Notes: generated from the letters alone by a model not told the origin. A stretch of 64,000 bases of DNA from Tretioscincus oriximinensis (GCA_022410635.1 JAJVDF010000962.1:74740-138739); one strand, 5' to 3'. Positions 21,441 to 33,108 are shown, numbered from the stretch's first letter. Numbers and translations: made by a program.

Positions 21441-21929
21441 TTTGTTTCTGCAAAAAATACATAGGCTGTATAAGCACTACACCTCAAAACGGGCACAATT
21501 GCAGTGTCAAAGTCCCCGGTCCCCATTGTGTTACCATAAAAACCAACTGCAAAGCGCTCCTGCCTCCCTCGGTATGCACACCATGGCTTAATTCTGCTGC
21601 TGCTGCTCTTTTTTGCCATTCGCATTAGTTGTATTCTGGCTGTGGAATTCTTCTATCTCTGAGTAGCAATGAGCTGTGACGTTAGCCTATTGGGAAAGGT
21701 GACGTTTCTGGGCTGAGTGGCTGCATGTGTAAAATTTTCTGCCAGTTCCTCCTGACCCCTGTTCTATGCACAGGTCCTTTCGAGCAGCACACAAGCCCAA
21801 CCCCAATCTCATTTTATTTTTCCCTAGGAGGGGAGGGAGGAGGAATGGGGACAAAGTCTGGGACTGTATTTGATGGCGATTATGTAAATCTACCCAATCC
21901 CAGGTTGTCAGTGACTTCAAAAATCTAGT
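21441..21929. other. intronic DNA, nothing recognised
   Basis: Mixed composition. No repeat or exon was supported. Confidence 0.4.
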
Positions 21930-22048
21930 TTCAGAGAAATAGCCGTGTTAGTAGCATCTGAAGAAGTAGACATGTCTACGAATGCTTATGCCACCCATTT
22001 TTCTCAAGTTAGTCTCAAAGTGCTGCTAGCTCCTTTACTGGACTTCAA
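21930..22048. mobile_element. Penelope 3' end with inverted terminal scrap
   Basis: It opens with the inverted end (TTTCAGAGAAATAGCCGTGT, 21930-21953), then switches to the direct orientation (AGCATCTGAAGAAGTAGACA...) up to GCTCCTTTACTGGACTT. This is the same head-to-head layout as at 17191-17334. Confidence 0.75.
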
Positions 22049-22104
22049 AAAAACTACACTTGTTGAGCTCCCACTTCTCCACTACCAAGCCCTATTGCTT
22101 TTGA

Positions 22105-22200
22105 TATACTGGTCAAACCAATTAAGGGAACACTTTAACATAGCAGTTAACATACACTGCTATGTTAAAGTGTTCCCTTAATTGGTTTGAGCAGTATATA
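22105..22200. mobile_element. Tc1/mariner-like hairpin MITE
   Basis: A 96-bp nearly perfect palindrome: TATACTGGTCAAACCAATTA and onward, against GAGCAGTATATA on the right. It shares its arms with 2402-2477, has a short loop, and carries TA at both ends. Confidence 0.7.
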
Positions 22201-22393
22201 TCAGTTTCTGTACGTTGTTTTTACTAATAGCTGCCCTGAGACCTTCCGGTAAACAAAGAATGACCCAGCAGAGGGAGGCACAAAGGCAGCACCAGCAGCA
22301 GTAGCAAGTGAGGGGCATGGCAGGGAACGAGGGATGCACGACTCACCCCTCCAATGTTCAACACCTCCAATGCCTTGGCAACACCGGACACTA

Positions 22394-22453
22394 CTGCTCT
22401 TCCTGCTACCACCACCGCTGCTCTTCTTGCTACCACCACCGCTGCTCTTCTGT
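22394..22453 (+). repeat. 24-bp tandem repeat (about 2.5 units)
   Basis: The unit CGCTGCTCTTCTTGCTACCA plus CCAC repeats in a GC-rich stretch. It could read as a Ser/Gly-rich peptide on the minus strand, but no gene structure surrounds it. Confidence 0.8.
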
Positions 22454-24249
22454 TGCTTGTCTAGGCTCCCTTTCCCTCCATGGCCCACCCTTTGTCCACC
22501 CTCTGTCGATAGTGCTGATGGGGAAGGAGGGCCAGAGGAAGGCGGGTGTGAGAGGCAGGGGGATAAAGGAGAGAAGGAATGCCCGAACACAAACAGGAAG
22601 TGCGCCATCGATCAGCTGCTGCCTATCCTCCCTCCCTTGCCAGAAAAAACAGGTCTTTCTGGCTTTTGCTCCAGTTAAAGTGGGAGGGTTTCTGCTGCCG
22701 ACACGTGTGCTGTGCCCAGGGCAGGAAAGACAACATTGTGGCACCAAGCATGTGCACAGCCAATGTTTCTGTATCAACATCAAAACACTATTCACCTAAA
22801 ATCATGGCTTGTCAAAATCCTCTCTTCCCCACTATAAATGTTTGATGCTTTTATTACTAAGATTTAACACACAAATTTTATCTATAACTTAATTTTTATT
22901 CTAATGTTTGAATAAGATTACTCAATTAATCCAGTTTTATATCAATTGCCACTCTCACCAAAACTTTAAACATAGCTGAAGATGATAGTGTTAGTAATGA
23001 GCAGTAGCATTTTCACTTTATTAGCTCCTGCATGCCAGACTTGGTTACTTGGGAGACACTGTTGAAATTTGAATCATTTTGTGTATTGTAGGAGCCCCTG
23101 CTGATCATATAAATAGCAGGTGTTAATGGCTCTGCATCACTTTGAATCTTTGATCATATTGTGCGCTGTCACAGCTGTTTCAATAAACAACCAAAGAAGA
23201 CTAGACTCTCTAATGCTTTCCAATAGGAGCGATTCCTTTCATTACCAAGAGATGGTGAATAAAAAAACCCAAAGAGGGATGGAAATCAACATTCCTGGAT
23301 CACAACTAACACTCTACAAATATATTATTAATCATAATACTATTCATTTAATCTTAAAAAAGAAAAAGTTAATCTAAATATTCTATCATTTTATGCATAT
23401 TTTACAATTGTAATGCCATGGAACTAAATTCTCCTGGAAATAATATATTTTTTATGTTGTTTGAATACTAAACCAGCTTTTTAATGCTATTTTTTAATTA
23501 TACAAAACATAGAGATCCATAAAATTGGATGCCTGAAGCAACTTTAACAAATTCATATTTGGAATAGTTTCAGGATTTGCAGTGTAGAAAATTGAAAGAA
23601 TCCTAGAGGGAATTAAAAGTTTTCAGAACTTCAATGAGATGTACATGTCTTATTCAGTTTTAAGCTCATTTGCAAATCCCAGATTAAGTAATTTGGCAAA
23701 CAGTGGATTGGCAAAAGATTTATAAATAAAGCCCAGTTGTACTTTTCAGGTTATTAAGAAGTCTAAATATAGCATCAAAACAAAAACATAATGCCTACAA
23801 AACTCTTTCATTTTCGATAATTAAAATATGAGATTTTTTAGATAGTACCTGTACTTAAAGAGAAGAGCATAACTGGGGGGAAAAACTGATCCAATATCTA
23901 ATTTCTTAATCAAGAATAATTTTAACCTGGTATGGAACTACTGGAACTAGCAAACGTTCTTGCAAAAGAGATCAGAGTACCTACAGTGAATCATCACTAA
24001 ATCCAATTACACTAATACAATTTTGAATTGTTATATGAAACAATTTGCTTAGTAGTTAAACAGAAGTATACTAAAGATGTTATGTGTCACATTCTGTAAT
24101 TTTTAAAATTATTTATTTATTTACTATATGCCTTTTTATTGATCATTTTGAGATCAGGTCTGAAAATCAAAAGCTGAAGATTAGAAATAAAATTGGAACC
24201 CAACCTAGGACTGCTATATAGCTATTTTTCACCAATAACCAATAATATT
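22454..24249. other. intronic DNA, nothing recognised
   Basis: GC-rich to about 22800, AT-rich afterwards. No family or gene was supported. Confidence 0.45.
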
Positions 24250-24280
24250 ATTCAAATATGAAATAAAAAGTAGGAAAAGA

Positions 24281-24997
24281 TTGATAGAGAAAATAAAAAA
24301 TGAAAAGAAAATAATATCGGAATTATACACAAGAATCAATAAGAGAAAAGAAGAAATAATAAATGAAATCAAGAGTAGATGGCAGCAAAGTTTACAAGCG
24401 AACCTAGAAGAAATTAAAAGGGCATTTTATAACATAAACCAAGAGAAAATGAATAAATTAAAGGAAACAAAACTAAAATTAATACATAAATGGTATAGGA
24501 CGCCAAAACAACTACATTATATAATTCCGACTTTAAGTAATTATTGCTGGCAGGGTTGCCAGATTCCGGCGGACCACTACCATATAATTTGGAGCTGTAG
24601 GGCTTCTCAGGAATATTGGGGCAAAATACAGAAAGAAATAAACAAAATTATAGATGAAAACATTGTCCTAACTGATAAAATGGTTATACTATTGGGTAAT
24701 TTGGAACATATTAGAAATATTCACACAAGAGGAATGGTAAAATCCTTAATATCATGTGCTCAAATGGTGTTAGTGAGGGGTTGGAGGGACGCATCTTATA
24801 GGGAGTTGTGGAGATGGAGAGAATATTTAATTGAAAAAATGAGTGTTGAAATCAACTCAGTTAAAGTGAACTCTTCATATGATATACAAAAAATTATAGA
24901 AATNAAGAATAACTGGCTCAGGATAAAAGAATATCTAATACAAAATTCGTCTAGCCCATCCACTATCTATAAAATTAATTTGATATATTCCCTATGA
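24281..24997 (+). pseudogene. L1 ORF2 C-terminal region
   Basis: A 238-residue frame. The centre has CWQGCQIPADHYHIIWSC, the Cys/His cluster near the C-terminus of L1 ORF2 proteins, followed by W-x-x-I-Q-K-E-I. The frame starts after the RT domain, so this is a 5'-truncated copy. It corresponds to the L1 at 54512-55230 (CWFGCQIPADYNHVIWGC), but the two are divergent. It ends at a natural stop before the 3' UTR. Confidence 0.85.
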
Positions 24998-25175
24998 ATA
25001 TACGCTACAACGATAACATGCAAAGGAGGAGGGAGGGAAGAGGGAGGGTAGGGAAGGGTATATTTGTCAGTACGGTTAAATGATTGGAAATGTAGTAATA
25101 TGTAAATAAGTAAGCTATTGATGAAACTGTACAGATTATAACTAATAAATATATAATTAAAAATAAAAATAAAAA
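24998..25175 (+). mobile_element. L1 3' UTR with G-rich tract and A-rich tail
   Basis: GGAGGAGGGAGGGAAGAGGG followed by AGGGTAGGGAAGGG lies 20-65 bases past the ORF2 stop. The copy ends in an A-rich tail, TTAAAAATAAAAATAAAAAA. G-runs in the 3' UTR are typical of L1. Confidence 0.8.
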
Positions 25176-26985
25176 ATGAAATGGAAAAAATGGAAACTTT
25201 CATTAGAAATGAAAAGTTCTAGAAGTTGACAAAGATTACATTTTGAAGAAGAGAATGGGTTTTAGAGGTATTCAACCCTTTTCTCCAACCTGGATTGACT
25301 ATATAGATTGAGCGCTATTATAACCATAAATTGAAGTTGTGGCAGATTATAGACTGATGATGTTCCGAGTGAAAAAAATTTTTTTGCCAGGCTTAACACT
25401 CCTCACATTAGCTTAATACCATGTTCTTTATCCACTCTTCCCATACTTTTTCTTCTGAGCCCCTTCCTGAAAAGTTTGACTCAACTGAAGACTCTTTCTC
25501 AACAGAGAAAGTAAATAATACATTTAATCTTTCTTCAATCTTAAGGTCTTCTTTAACTATTCTATTTCTAACTGTCCAACTACTTTTAAAATTAGGTAAC
25601 TTCTTCCAATGTACTTTAGCAAGATTCATTCATTTATTTATTTTAAATGTTCTTCATTCATGAATGCCATTTTACATTTCTTCTAGCAGAATTAGCGTTC
25701 CTATCTTCCTTATTAGGACAAGCTTTTAACTTTTCTGAGTTTTCCCATGCTGCACTTCCTTCAGTTTCTTTTTTGAGACATGCATTTTAATTCAGTCTCC
25801 ATTATTGTATATATTTCTATATATTTTGGAATGACTGGAGACTAACTTTCACTTTTAATTTCCTTTTCACTAGCTGCTTCATTTGGAGGAAGCTTTTTAT
25901 GAATGTTAGAGTGTGTCGAGAATTTTATTTTACTCTCTCATGAGCTGAAAAAGAGTTTGCCTAGTATATGGCATGTTCTAATATTAGATTTGTTTTCTTA
26001 TCTTATGCTAATTAGATGACCCCTGTTTTGTGGGGAAAACCCAGTTTTGGGATGTCTACCCCACCCTCCCGGGAAGGGCAATTTCCCCATTTTTTGCTGA
26101 GGAAAATTTTTATTTTTTTATTTTTAAAAAAGATACACTGCGCCACCACTCAGGGGCTCTGGCAACTGGGACCAGCTCCTGAAGGCACCCTCCCCACAGT
26201 AAAAAAAATAAAAAATGCAAATTTCCCATGCACTTCAAAAAATACCCACACTTAAAAAAATTCTCACATGCATTGCAGATTTCTTGGGCGGGGATTTCAG
26301 AGGGGTATGCATGTTGGTGGGTGATTTGCATATTCATGAATATACAAATTAGCATGAGTATTAATTGCCCCAGTTTGGGCCTCAGAAAATCTGGTCAGTC
26401 TATTTTATCTGATATGTTATTCTATGGATAGGCTTGATTTATCTAGACATTCTGTTTTGTAGGATTCTTTTTTCCCCTTTAATGTATAAGGCTACATCAC
26501 TTTCAACATGCTCCTTTTTGTCTTCCTGTATAGTTTGTCACCTGTATAGTTTCCTGTAAAATGAGATTAATAAAAAATAAATACATTTGGAGAGTCTGGA
26601 GCAAGAGTCAAAAAGGAATGCTGTGCCATTCCTTGAAATCTATGGTATTCCAAACCCTATCAAGTACACCCAGCATAGAACGTAGTCAGTTTGCAAGAAA
26701 TTCAGTGCAGCAATATATAAAAGCACATAAAATTCCCAGTTCCTTTGCCATCAAGACAAATGAAACCTTTTATTCTGAAATTTTGAATTTCATCTAGAGA
26801 ACTTTGAGCCTCTAATTCTAGATCTAGGATACCAGTGTCATGAGATCCAAAGAAAACACACAGAGAGAAAAAGAGAGAGGGGGTAGTAAAGGAACATTCA
26901 AACATATCTAAAGAAGAAGAAAATGTAAATGTAATTACTGGGTGACAAAATTATGCACATAATATTATATTAGAAGGGGAACTAG
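25176..26985. other. intronic DNA; weak repeat hints
   Basis: A 73-residue minus-strand frame at 25408-25629 was not identified. 26022-26395 may be a MITE: its ends (TAGATGACC and GGTCAGTCTA) are partly complementary, but no 8-bp flank duplication is seen. Nothing else was recognised. Confidence 0.35.
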
Positions 26986-28405
26986 ACTGCAGTATCCAAG
27001 TAGAAAGATGTAATTAGCAAACTGTGGTTTCTCACAAACAGACTGGGCCGAACCTGTCCCAGAGAGCTGCCTATATGCAAATATGAGAAGCCACTGAGCA
27101 AAAATAGGGGAATTGGAATGCTTAGTGAAGGACAACAATATTGACATTATTGGCATAATTGAAACCTGGTGGATGGCCGAAAACCAGTGGGATACAGATA
27201 TCCCAGGTTACAAACTATAGAGAAAAGATAGGAAAGGGCAATCTGGTGCTGGTGTAATCTTGTACATTAAAGAAGAGATTTAATCCTACGAACTGGAATC
27301 TCCAGGTAAAACAGACCCATCCACAGAAGCACTGTGGATAAATATCAAGTCTGAAAACAAGTCTAATATTGGGAGAAAGCTACCAGCCTCTTTACAAAAT
27401 ACCTGAAGGTGACACCCATTTGGAACATGAGGTCACTGAAGCTTCAAAAAAGAAAAGAATAGTTATGATGGGAGTCTTCAACTATCCACACACAGATTGG
27501 ATAAACTCTTGTTGGATAAACCTCTTAGACATGCTAACTGATTGCTCCCTAGAGTCGTGGTTTTAGAACCAACCAGGAGCAAGGGAATCCTGGATTTAGT
27601 CCTAAATAATGAACAGGATCTGATGCAAGATGTAACTGTAACTGATCCTATAGGAAACAGTGATCATAACACAATAAATTTCAACTTGAATGTGGATAGA
27701 AAATTATCAAGCAGTTCTAACACAGAAACATTAAACTCTCACAAAGGAAATTTTCCCAAAATGAGGAAAATGGTAAAAAGAAAATTAAAAGGGAAAGTGA
27801 AAAGAATCCAATCCCCTTCAAAAAGCATGGAAATTATTTACAAGTAGTAAACATTGGAGGCTCAAATACAATGCATTCCCAAGAGAAGAAAGGTTTAAGC
27901 CAAGTCCAAGTAAAAATCAGTAGTAAAGGAAGTCATTAGAATGAAGAAAATCTCATTTAAAAACTAGAAGGCTTATCCCTAGTGAGGAGATCAGAAGGGA
28001 ACACAAATTGTGGCAAACCAAATGGAAGGTGGTAGTCAGGGATGCGAAGAAAAGCTTTGAGGAGCACATTGCTAAGAATATTAATTGGAAAAATAAGAAC
28101 TTCTTCAGATACATCCAAAATAGGAATCTTACCAGGATAGTGGTCAGACCACTATACAGCAATGGACAGAAGGGGATAATAAAGGAGAACATAGAGATTT
28201 CAGAAAGGTTAAACGATTTTCCCTTATTTTCACTGAAGAGAACCTGCAACGGAACTAGAGGAATTAAACTGGTCAGAGATAAAAGGGAGGAGGTCCTTGC
28301 TAGTCTTAATAAGCTGAACATTAATAAATATCCAAGGCTAGATAGCATTCATCCCAGAATTCTTAAAGAACTCCAATGTGAAATTGGTCAACTTCTAGTC
28401 AAAAC
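26986..28405 (+). mobile_element. CR1 LINE (second subfamily), 5' part of split copy
   Basis: The translation, with frameshifts, gives the start of an APE endonuclease (A-K-I-G-E-L-E, then N-I-D-I-I-G-I-I-E-T-W-W near 27135) and later the linker and RT start (PRILKELQCEIGQLLVKTFK near 28350). The motif corresponding to G-D-F-N reads G-V-F-N at 27470. The copy stops at the insertion of a second CR1 and resumes at 29746. Confidence 0.75.
27369..27847 (+). pseudogene. CR1 APE endonuclease, C-terminal half (broken)
   Basis: Two overlapping frames. The first (27369-27566) has RIVMMGVFNYPHTDW, where LINE endonucleases have G-D-F-N; the catalytic Asp is replaced by Val. The second (27542-27847) has GILDLVLNNEQDLMQDVTVT and GNSDHNTINFNLN, the S-D-H motif. 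A frameshift joins them near 27550. It cannot be an active nuclease. Confidence 0.8.
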
Positions 28406-28619
28406 ATTTAAAGAACATAAGAACATAAGAAGAGCCATACTGGATCAGGCCACAGCCCATCAAATCCAGCATTCTGTGTCACACAGAGGCCCACCAGATG
28501 CTCCTGGGCAGTCCGAACAGAGGAAAGCAAGATATGCACCTGTTCATGACTCTCTGCAAATGGAATTTCAAGAGTCCTGCCTGTTGCTCCATCCCGGAGG
28601 CAACATCCAGACATCCATC

Positions 28620-29096
28620 CTAGTATCCATTTATACCCTTGGTGTCCATAAACCTGTCTAGTCCTGTCTTGAAACTATCCAAGCTGTTAGCTACCTTTAC
28701 CTCTTCAGGAAGTAAATTCCACAGGCCGATGACCCTCTGGGTGAAAAAATACTTTCCTTTGTCTGTTCTCACTTTTCTACCCAAAAGTTTTAAGGAGTGC
28801 ACTCTGGTCCTTGTGTTATGTGATAGAGAAAACATTTTTTCTCTATTCACCCTGTCAATCCCATGCATGATTTTGTACACTTCAATCAGATCACCCCTCA
28901 AACGTCTCCTTTCCAGGTTGAAGAGGCCCAGACGTTGCAGCCTTGCTTCGTAAGGGAGGTGCTCCAGACCCTTGATCATTTTTGTTGCCCTTTTCTGCAC
29001 CTTCTCCAGTTCCAAAATATCCCTCTTGAGATGTGGTGTCCAGAATTGAACACAGTATTCCAAATGTGGCCTCACCACAGATTTATAAAGAGGCAA
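28620..29096 (-). pseudogene. CR1 RT C-terminal region (fragment)
   Basis: A 158-residue frame: [18 protein letters not shown], then [40 protein letters not shown], and a tail with VIGLWNLLPEEVKVANSLDS. These are the conserved thumb and tail segments of CR1 RT. The frame ends with DTKGINGY, the natural C-terminus of this subfamily. Confidence 0.88.
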
Positions 29097-29501
29097 AACA
29101 ACATTTGCTGACTTGTTTTCTTGCTGCCACTGAACACTGGGTTGACATTTTCATTGAATTGTCCACCAACACCCCAAGATCCTTTTCTTGCTCGGTCACA
29201 GAAAGCTTGGTTCCCATCAGGTGGTCGGAGTATTTTGGGTTCTTTGCCCCAATATGCATGACCTTGCACTTGCTTAAGTTGAAGTGCATTTGCCACTTTG
29301 ATGCCCACTCACCCAATTTCAATAAATCACTCTGGAGTACCTTACAATCATTTTCAGTTTTCACTACCCTGAACATTTTAATGTCGTCAGCAAACTATTT
29401 ACCTCGGCATCCAGATCATTTATAAATATATTGAAAAGCAAGGGTCCCAGTACAGATCCCTGGGGTACCCCACTTCTTACCTCTTTCCATTCAGAGAACT
29501 G

Positions 29502-29745
29502 TCAATTTAATTCTACCCTCTGTTTTCTATCTTTTAGCCAGTTTCCAATCCAGGACAAAGTCTGTCCTCTTATACCATGAGTATGGAGCTTTTTTAGAAG
29601 CCTTTGATGAGGGACTTTATCAAAAGCCTTCTGAAAATCTAGATAGACAATATCAACTGGATCCCCTTTATCTACATGTTTGTTAACACTCTCAAAGAAT
29701 TCTAGCAAGTTGGTAAGGCATGATTTACCTTTTAAACTTTTCTTA
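29502..29745 (-). pseudogene. CR1 RT palm fragment
   Basis: The frame contains SLKGKSCLTNLLEFFESVNK, then the motif with YLDFQKAFDKVPH (a catalytic Asp) and SWIGNWLKDRKQRVELN. The F-x-D-D motif follows at about 29385 in another frame with a small deletion. The 5' end of this nested copy is near 29745. Confidence 0.8.
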
Positions 29746-30300
29746 AGATCTGGCACTGTGTTAGTAGATTGGAGGGTAGCTAACGTAACATCAAAAAGGA
29801 TCCTGGGTGATCCTGGAAATTGTAGATCTGTCAGTTTAAAGTGCTGGAAACCATAATTAAGGACAAAATTACTAAACAAAGGGAGAAGCCCCTATTGCTG
29901 AATGAAACTCAGCTCGACTTCTGCAAAGGTAAATCATGTCTTAAAAATTTGTGGATAAAGGAGGTGCAGTTGATATAGTATAGCTAGATTTTCAGAAGGC
30001 TTTTGATAAAGTTCCTCATCAAAGGCTCCTAAACAAAGTCTACAATCATGAATAAGAGGGCAGACTTTGTCCTGGATTGGAAACTGGCTAAAAGATAGAA
30101 AACAGAGAGTAGTAGTGAATTGACAGTTCTCTGGGTGGAAAGAGGTGATGGGTCTGTACTCTGTTTTTCAATATATTCCTAAACGATCTGGATGCTGAGG
30201 TAAATATTGAAGTAGCCAAGTTTGCTGATGACACTAAACTGTTCAAGTTAGTGAAAAGTGAAAGTGATTGTAAGGAGCTCAATCTGACCTTGAATTGCAC
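29746..30300 (+). mobile_element. CR1 LINE (second subfamily), 3' part of split copy
   Basis: Continues the copy at 26986-28405: RSGTVLVDWRVANVT-like text at 29750, then TAGATTTTCAGAAGGCTTTT (F-Q-K-A-F-D) and GTTTGCTGATGACACTAAAC (F-A-D-D-T) near 30218. Several frameshifts. It ends abruptly where the R4-like element begins. Confidence 0.8.
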
Positions 30301-30487
30301 TTTTTCTGTACTGGTTCTTAGTTTGCTTCACCTTGAGAAGGTGTCAACTACTATCAACCCTGACTCTTTGCTTTCCTTTACGTAGTCAGCTAATGCATGC
30401 TTCTCTTCTTCCACTGACTGTCTCACCTGCAAAAGTCCTCTACCACCTATTTTTCTTGGTTAAGTACACCTTGTGAACATCACTATG

Positions 30488-31063
30488 TTAGTGTAGTGCA
30501 TGATGGATTGTCATCAATATCCTGGTTTTCCTGTCCAAGGTGTCCAGCTCTACTTGTGTCCAGCTCACTATGCCAGCTGTGTACCTGATGAAAGATATGG
30601 CCCATGTATTTACAGCCTTGATAGTGTGGCCACCATTCAGTTTGCTTTTCAAAATTTTCTTGGTCATCTGGATGTACTCTTTGCTGACTACATCTTTCAT
30701 ATGACCATGCTTGATGTTGTCCAGATGTAAGATACCCAGATATTTATAGGCTTTTGGCTGGTGGCACTTAATGGTTCGACCATTGGGCATTTCAATACCT
30801 TCACTTTTAATTTTTCCTTTCTTCAATGCTACTGTGGCACACTTGTTCAGGCCAAACTCCATGCTGATGTTACTACTGAAGATTCGTACAGTGTTGGTCA
30901 GTGATTGGATCTCGATTTCTGATTTTCCATACAGTTTCAGGTCATCCATGTACAGCAGGTGTGAATTTTTCTGTGAATTTCTGGCAGTTTGGTAGCCAAG
31001 GTTTGTTTTCTTTAGGATGAGTGACAGCGGGATCATAGCGATGATAAAAAGCAGTGGAGACAA
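30488..31063 (-). pseudogene. R4-clade RT, palm and thumb
   Basis: A 191-residue frame opens just after RT motif 4 with SPLLFIIAMIPLSLILKKT. It carries the catalytic YMDD within HLLYMDDLKLYGKSE, and then GLNKCATVALKKGKI and YKYLGILHLDNIKHGHMKD. The catalytic Asp pair is present. A frameshift near 31050 separates it from the upstream RT. Confidence 0.85.
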
Positions 31064-31428
31064 TAAGTCCCCCTCTTGATGTTGACCAGTCCATAGTCTT
31101 CATTTCTTATGAAAAGCTCTATGTTCCAGTGCTGCATCGTCTTTTCAATGAGCTTCCTAATATTTTCATTGACTCCAGTGACTTCCAGGTATTTTGTGAT
31201 CCAACTATGTGGCAGTGAGTCAAAGACTTTTTTGTAGTCGATTCGGATCATCTGCAGGTTTGTTTTCCGGCATTTGCCGTTCTCCAGAATCATTTTATCG
31301 GTTAGTAGCTGATCTTTCATGCCCCTGCTTCTTCTTTTATTCCCGTTTTGCTCTAATGGCATGATGTCATTTTCTTCGAGGTAGTCCTGAAATCTATCAG
31401 CTATGAGGCCTGTCAGCAATTTGAACAT
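31033..31428 (-). pseudogene. R4-clade RT, finger region
   Basis: A 131-residue frame with MFKLLTGLIADRFQDYLEEN, MPLEQNGNKRRSRGMKDQLL and QMIRIDYKKVFDSLPHSWIT. The last holds the motif-A Asp (I-D-Y-K-K-V-F-D). It ends in a shifted frame after the LVNIKRG step, where the next RT frame begins. Confidence 0.85.
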
Positions 31429-32103
31429 GGTCGGCAGACATGATGTTGGACCGTACTTTTCTGGTATGGCTCCTTTTGCTGAATCTTTCTGTATTAAGTA
31501 TGTTTTGCCTGTTGTTAGCCACTCACTGACATTTCCTGTTTACAGCACTTTGTTGAACAATTCAGCCATTTTTGCAAGCAGGCTGCTCAGGTGTTTGAGC
31601 CAAAAGCCATGCAACTGATCAGTGCCAGGGGATGTCCAGTTCTTTACCTTCTGCACTCTTTTTGCGACCATTTCAGGTGTTATTTCCAGTTATCGCATGT
31701 TGTTCTTTGAGAATTTCTTCCTGAAGTCCTTTATCCACCTGGCAGTTTTGTTGTAGTCCTTTTCAACATGCCATAGATTTCTCCAAAAATGTGTTGCTTC
31801 CTTCTCTGGCTTTTCAGTTTTCTTGTCTGCTTGCTGATACAGGCTTTGGTAGAGCTGCCTTTGGTTGGATTGGAACATTTTATTCTGTCTGTACTGGATG
31901 ATCCTTGCATTGTATCATTAAAGTTTACTAGCTGTTGCTGTTATCTGCTGTTTCACAATTTCCAAAACTTCATTAATTTTCCTGGTATTCGGCCAGTACT
32001 TTTTAAACAGATTTTCTTTAGTTTTCTGATTGTTTAGTTTCTGCTCCTTCATGCTTTTCAAGTCACTAGCATCTGATTTTAGGCTTTTTATTTTCAGTTC
32101 TAA

Positions 32104-32851
32104 TCAGACTTTCCATTTTGGCTTTCCAGCTGGGCTTTTTATTGACTCCAGTTGCAGTAATCCTAGTTCTTTGGTTACTATCACAGCTGTACTGTAGGCA
32201 AGCTGGTTCAGTTCTTTAATTGATGCAATATGGACTGTTACAAGTACAGAGTTAATGTCTTTCATCAGTGGTGCAATTCGTTTCCTCTCTATAGTTTTCA
32301 AGGCTGGCAGTCTCTTTCGCTCTGAGTTAGATGCTATATGAGCAAGTATTTTGTCTTTCAGTTCTTGCTGCCATTGAGACATTGTGCCAGATGTTTCATT
32401 CATGAGTTCGTGCTGGTGTTCCTCATCCACTTGCAGGATTTCCAAATTTTCTTCAGGTTCTTGTTGTTCAGTGATTCCTGGTCTTATTGGATCTTCTACT
32501 TGTGCCATAGCAGGTTGAGGTGCTACAATTTCGCATGTTTTTCGTATTTCATCAAGTTCGAGTTCACTGAACACTTTGTTCCTGATTATGAATCATCGAT
32601 GATCAGCCAGTTGAAGTTCCGTTATTTTCAAGTTTGAATATTCTTGTTTCCATAGTTGGTACATTCGGTTTTAGTATCCGCGTTTTTGTGGTTCCGACTT
32701 GTAGTACGATTTCATGAGCGTGCAATTCTCTGACATTGAAAATTTCTGCTGCTTTTTTGTTTGTGAATTTTGTTCCTGTAGCCCATTTGCCGATGGTTGC
32801 CCAGTGTGATGGTAGAGGTAGGGGATGGTAGAGGTAGGGGTTCCTCAGCAA
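32104..32851 (-). pseudogene. R4-clade LINE, N-terminal region
   Basis: Two frames: 32603-32851 (NPYLYHPLPLPSHWATIGKW, then FNVRELHAHEIVLQ) and 32104-32574 (acidic, Gln-rich, then a basic ERKRLPALKTIERKRIAPLM segment). They lie where R4 elements have their variable N-terminal domain. No clear zinc finger was seen. Confidence 0.6.
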
Positions 32852-33084
32852 CCATCACGAACCTTTTTTATCCTGGGCGACATCCAAGCCAGTATAGACT
32901 TCTTTGTTCTTTGTCTCTCCATTGGGTCAAATGGGTTGGGTGAGTGTAGTCTGGCTCTACTGCTTTGACCACTCTGGAATGGTTGAACCTGCCAGTAGTT
33001 TGCACTACCGCCAGCACAGCTCTCAGCTTCATTAGAGTACACAAGCCCCACCACGACGACAAGGAACACCCATTGGTGGGGTAC

Positions 33085-33108
33085 TTATTATTTATTAATT
33101 AATTTATC

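Larger units (their letters stand above)
28406..29745 (-). mobile_element. CR1 LINE (ACATAAGA-tail) nested in CR1
   Basis: The 3' tail on the plus strand is GAACATAAGAACATAAGAAG. Above it come the 3' UTR, the RT C-terminal region (28620-29096, with [20 protein letters not shown]), and the palm (29083-29376, 29502-29745, with IVYLDFQKAFDKVPHQRLLK). It is 5'-truncated and breaks a plus-strand CR1 whose two halves are contiguous when this block is removed. Confidence 0.9.
30301..33085 (-). mobile_element. R4/Dong-clade LINE, 3'-truncated
   Basis: On the minus strand, 5' to 3': an N-terminal region (32104-32851), a linker with HFWRNLWHVEKDYNKTARWI (31690-31878), RT with QMIRIDYKKVFDSLPHSWIT (about 31230) and LLYMDDLKLYGKSEIEIQSL (about 30950), then GGRGLLQVRQSVEEE near 30430. 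These are characteristic of the R4 clade of site-selective LINEs with a restriction-like endonuclease. That endonuclease should follow but is missing, because the copy stops near 30301 at a CR1 border. It begins beside a TAA-type microsatellite. Confidence 0.8.

Noticed and set aside
22201..22800. Overlapping 110-160-residue frames in the GC-rich stretch
   Set aside because: Low-complexity Ser/Gly and His/Cys runs from a 24-bp tandem repeat, with no splice structure or known domain.
25408..25629. 73-residue minus-strand frame after the L1 tail
   Set aside because: Not recognised and short; no supporting motif or splice site.
26022..26395. Possible second MITE family with TAGATGACC / GGTCAGTCTA ends
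   Set aside because: Only partial end complementarity and no 8-bp duplication; left as a hint only.
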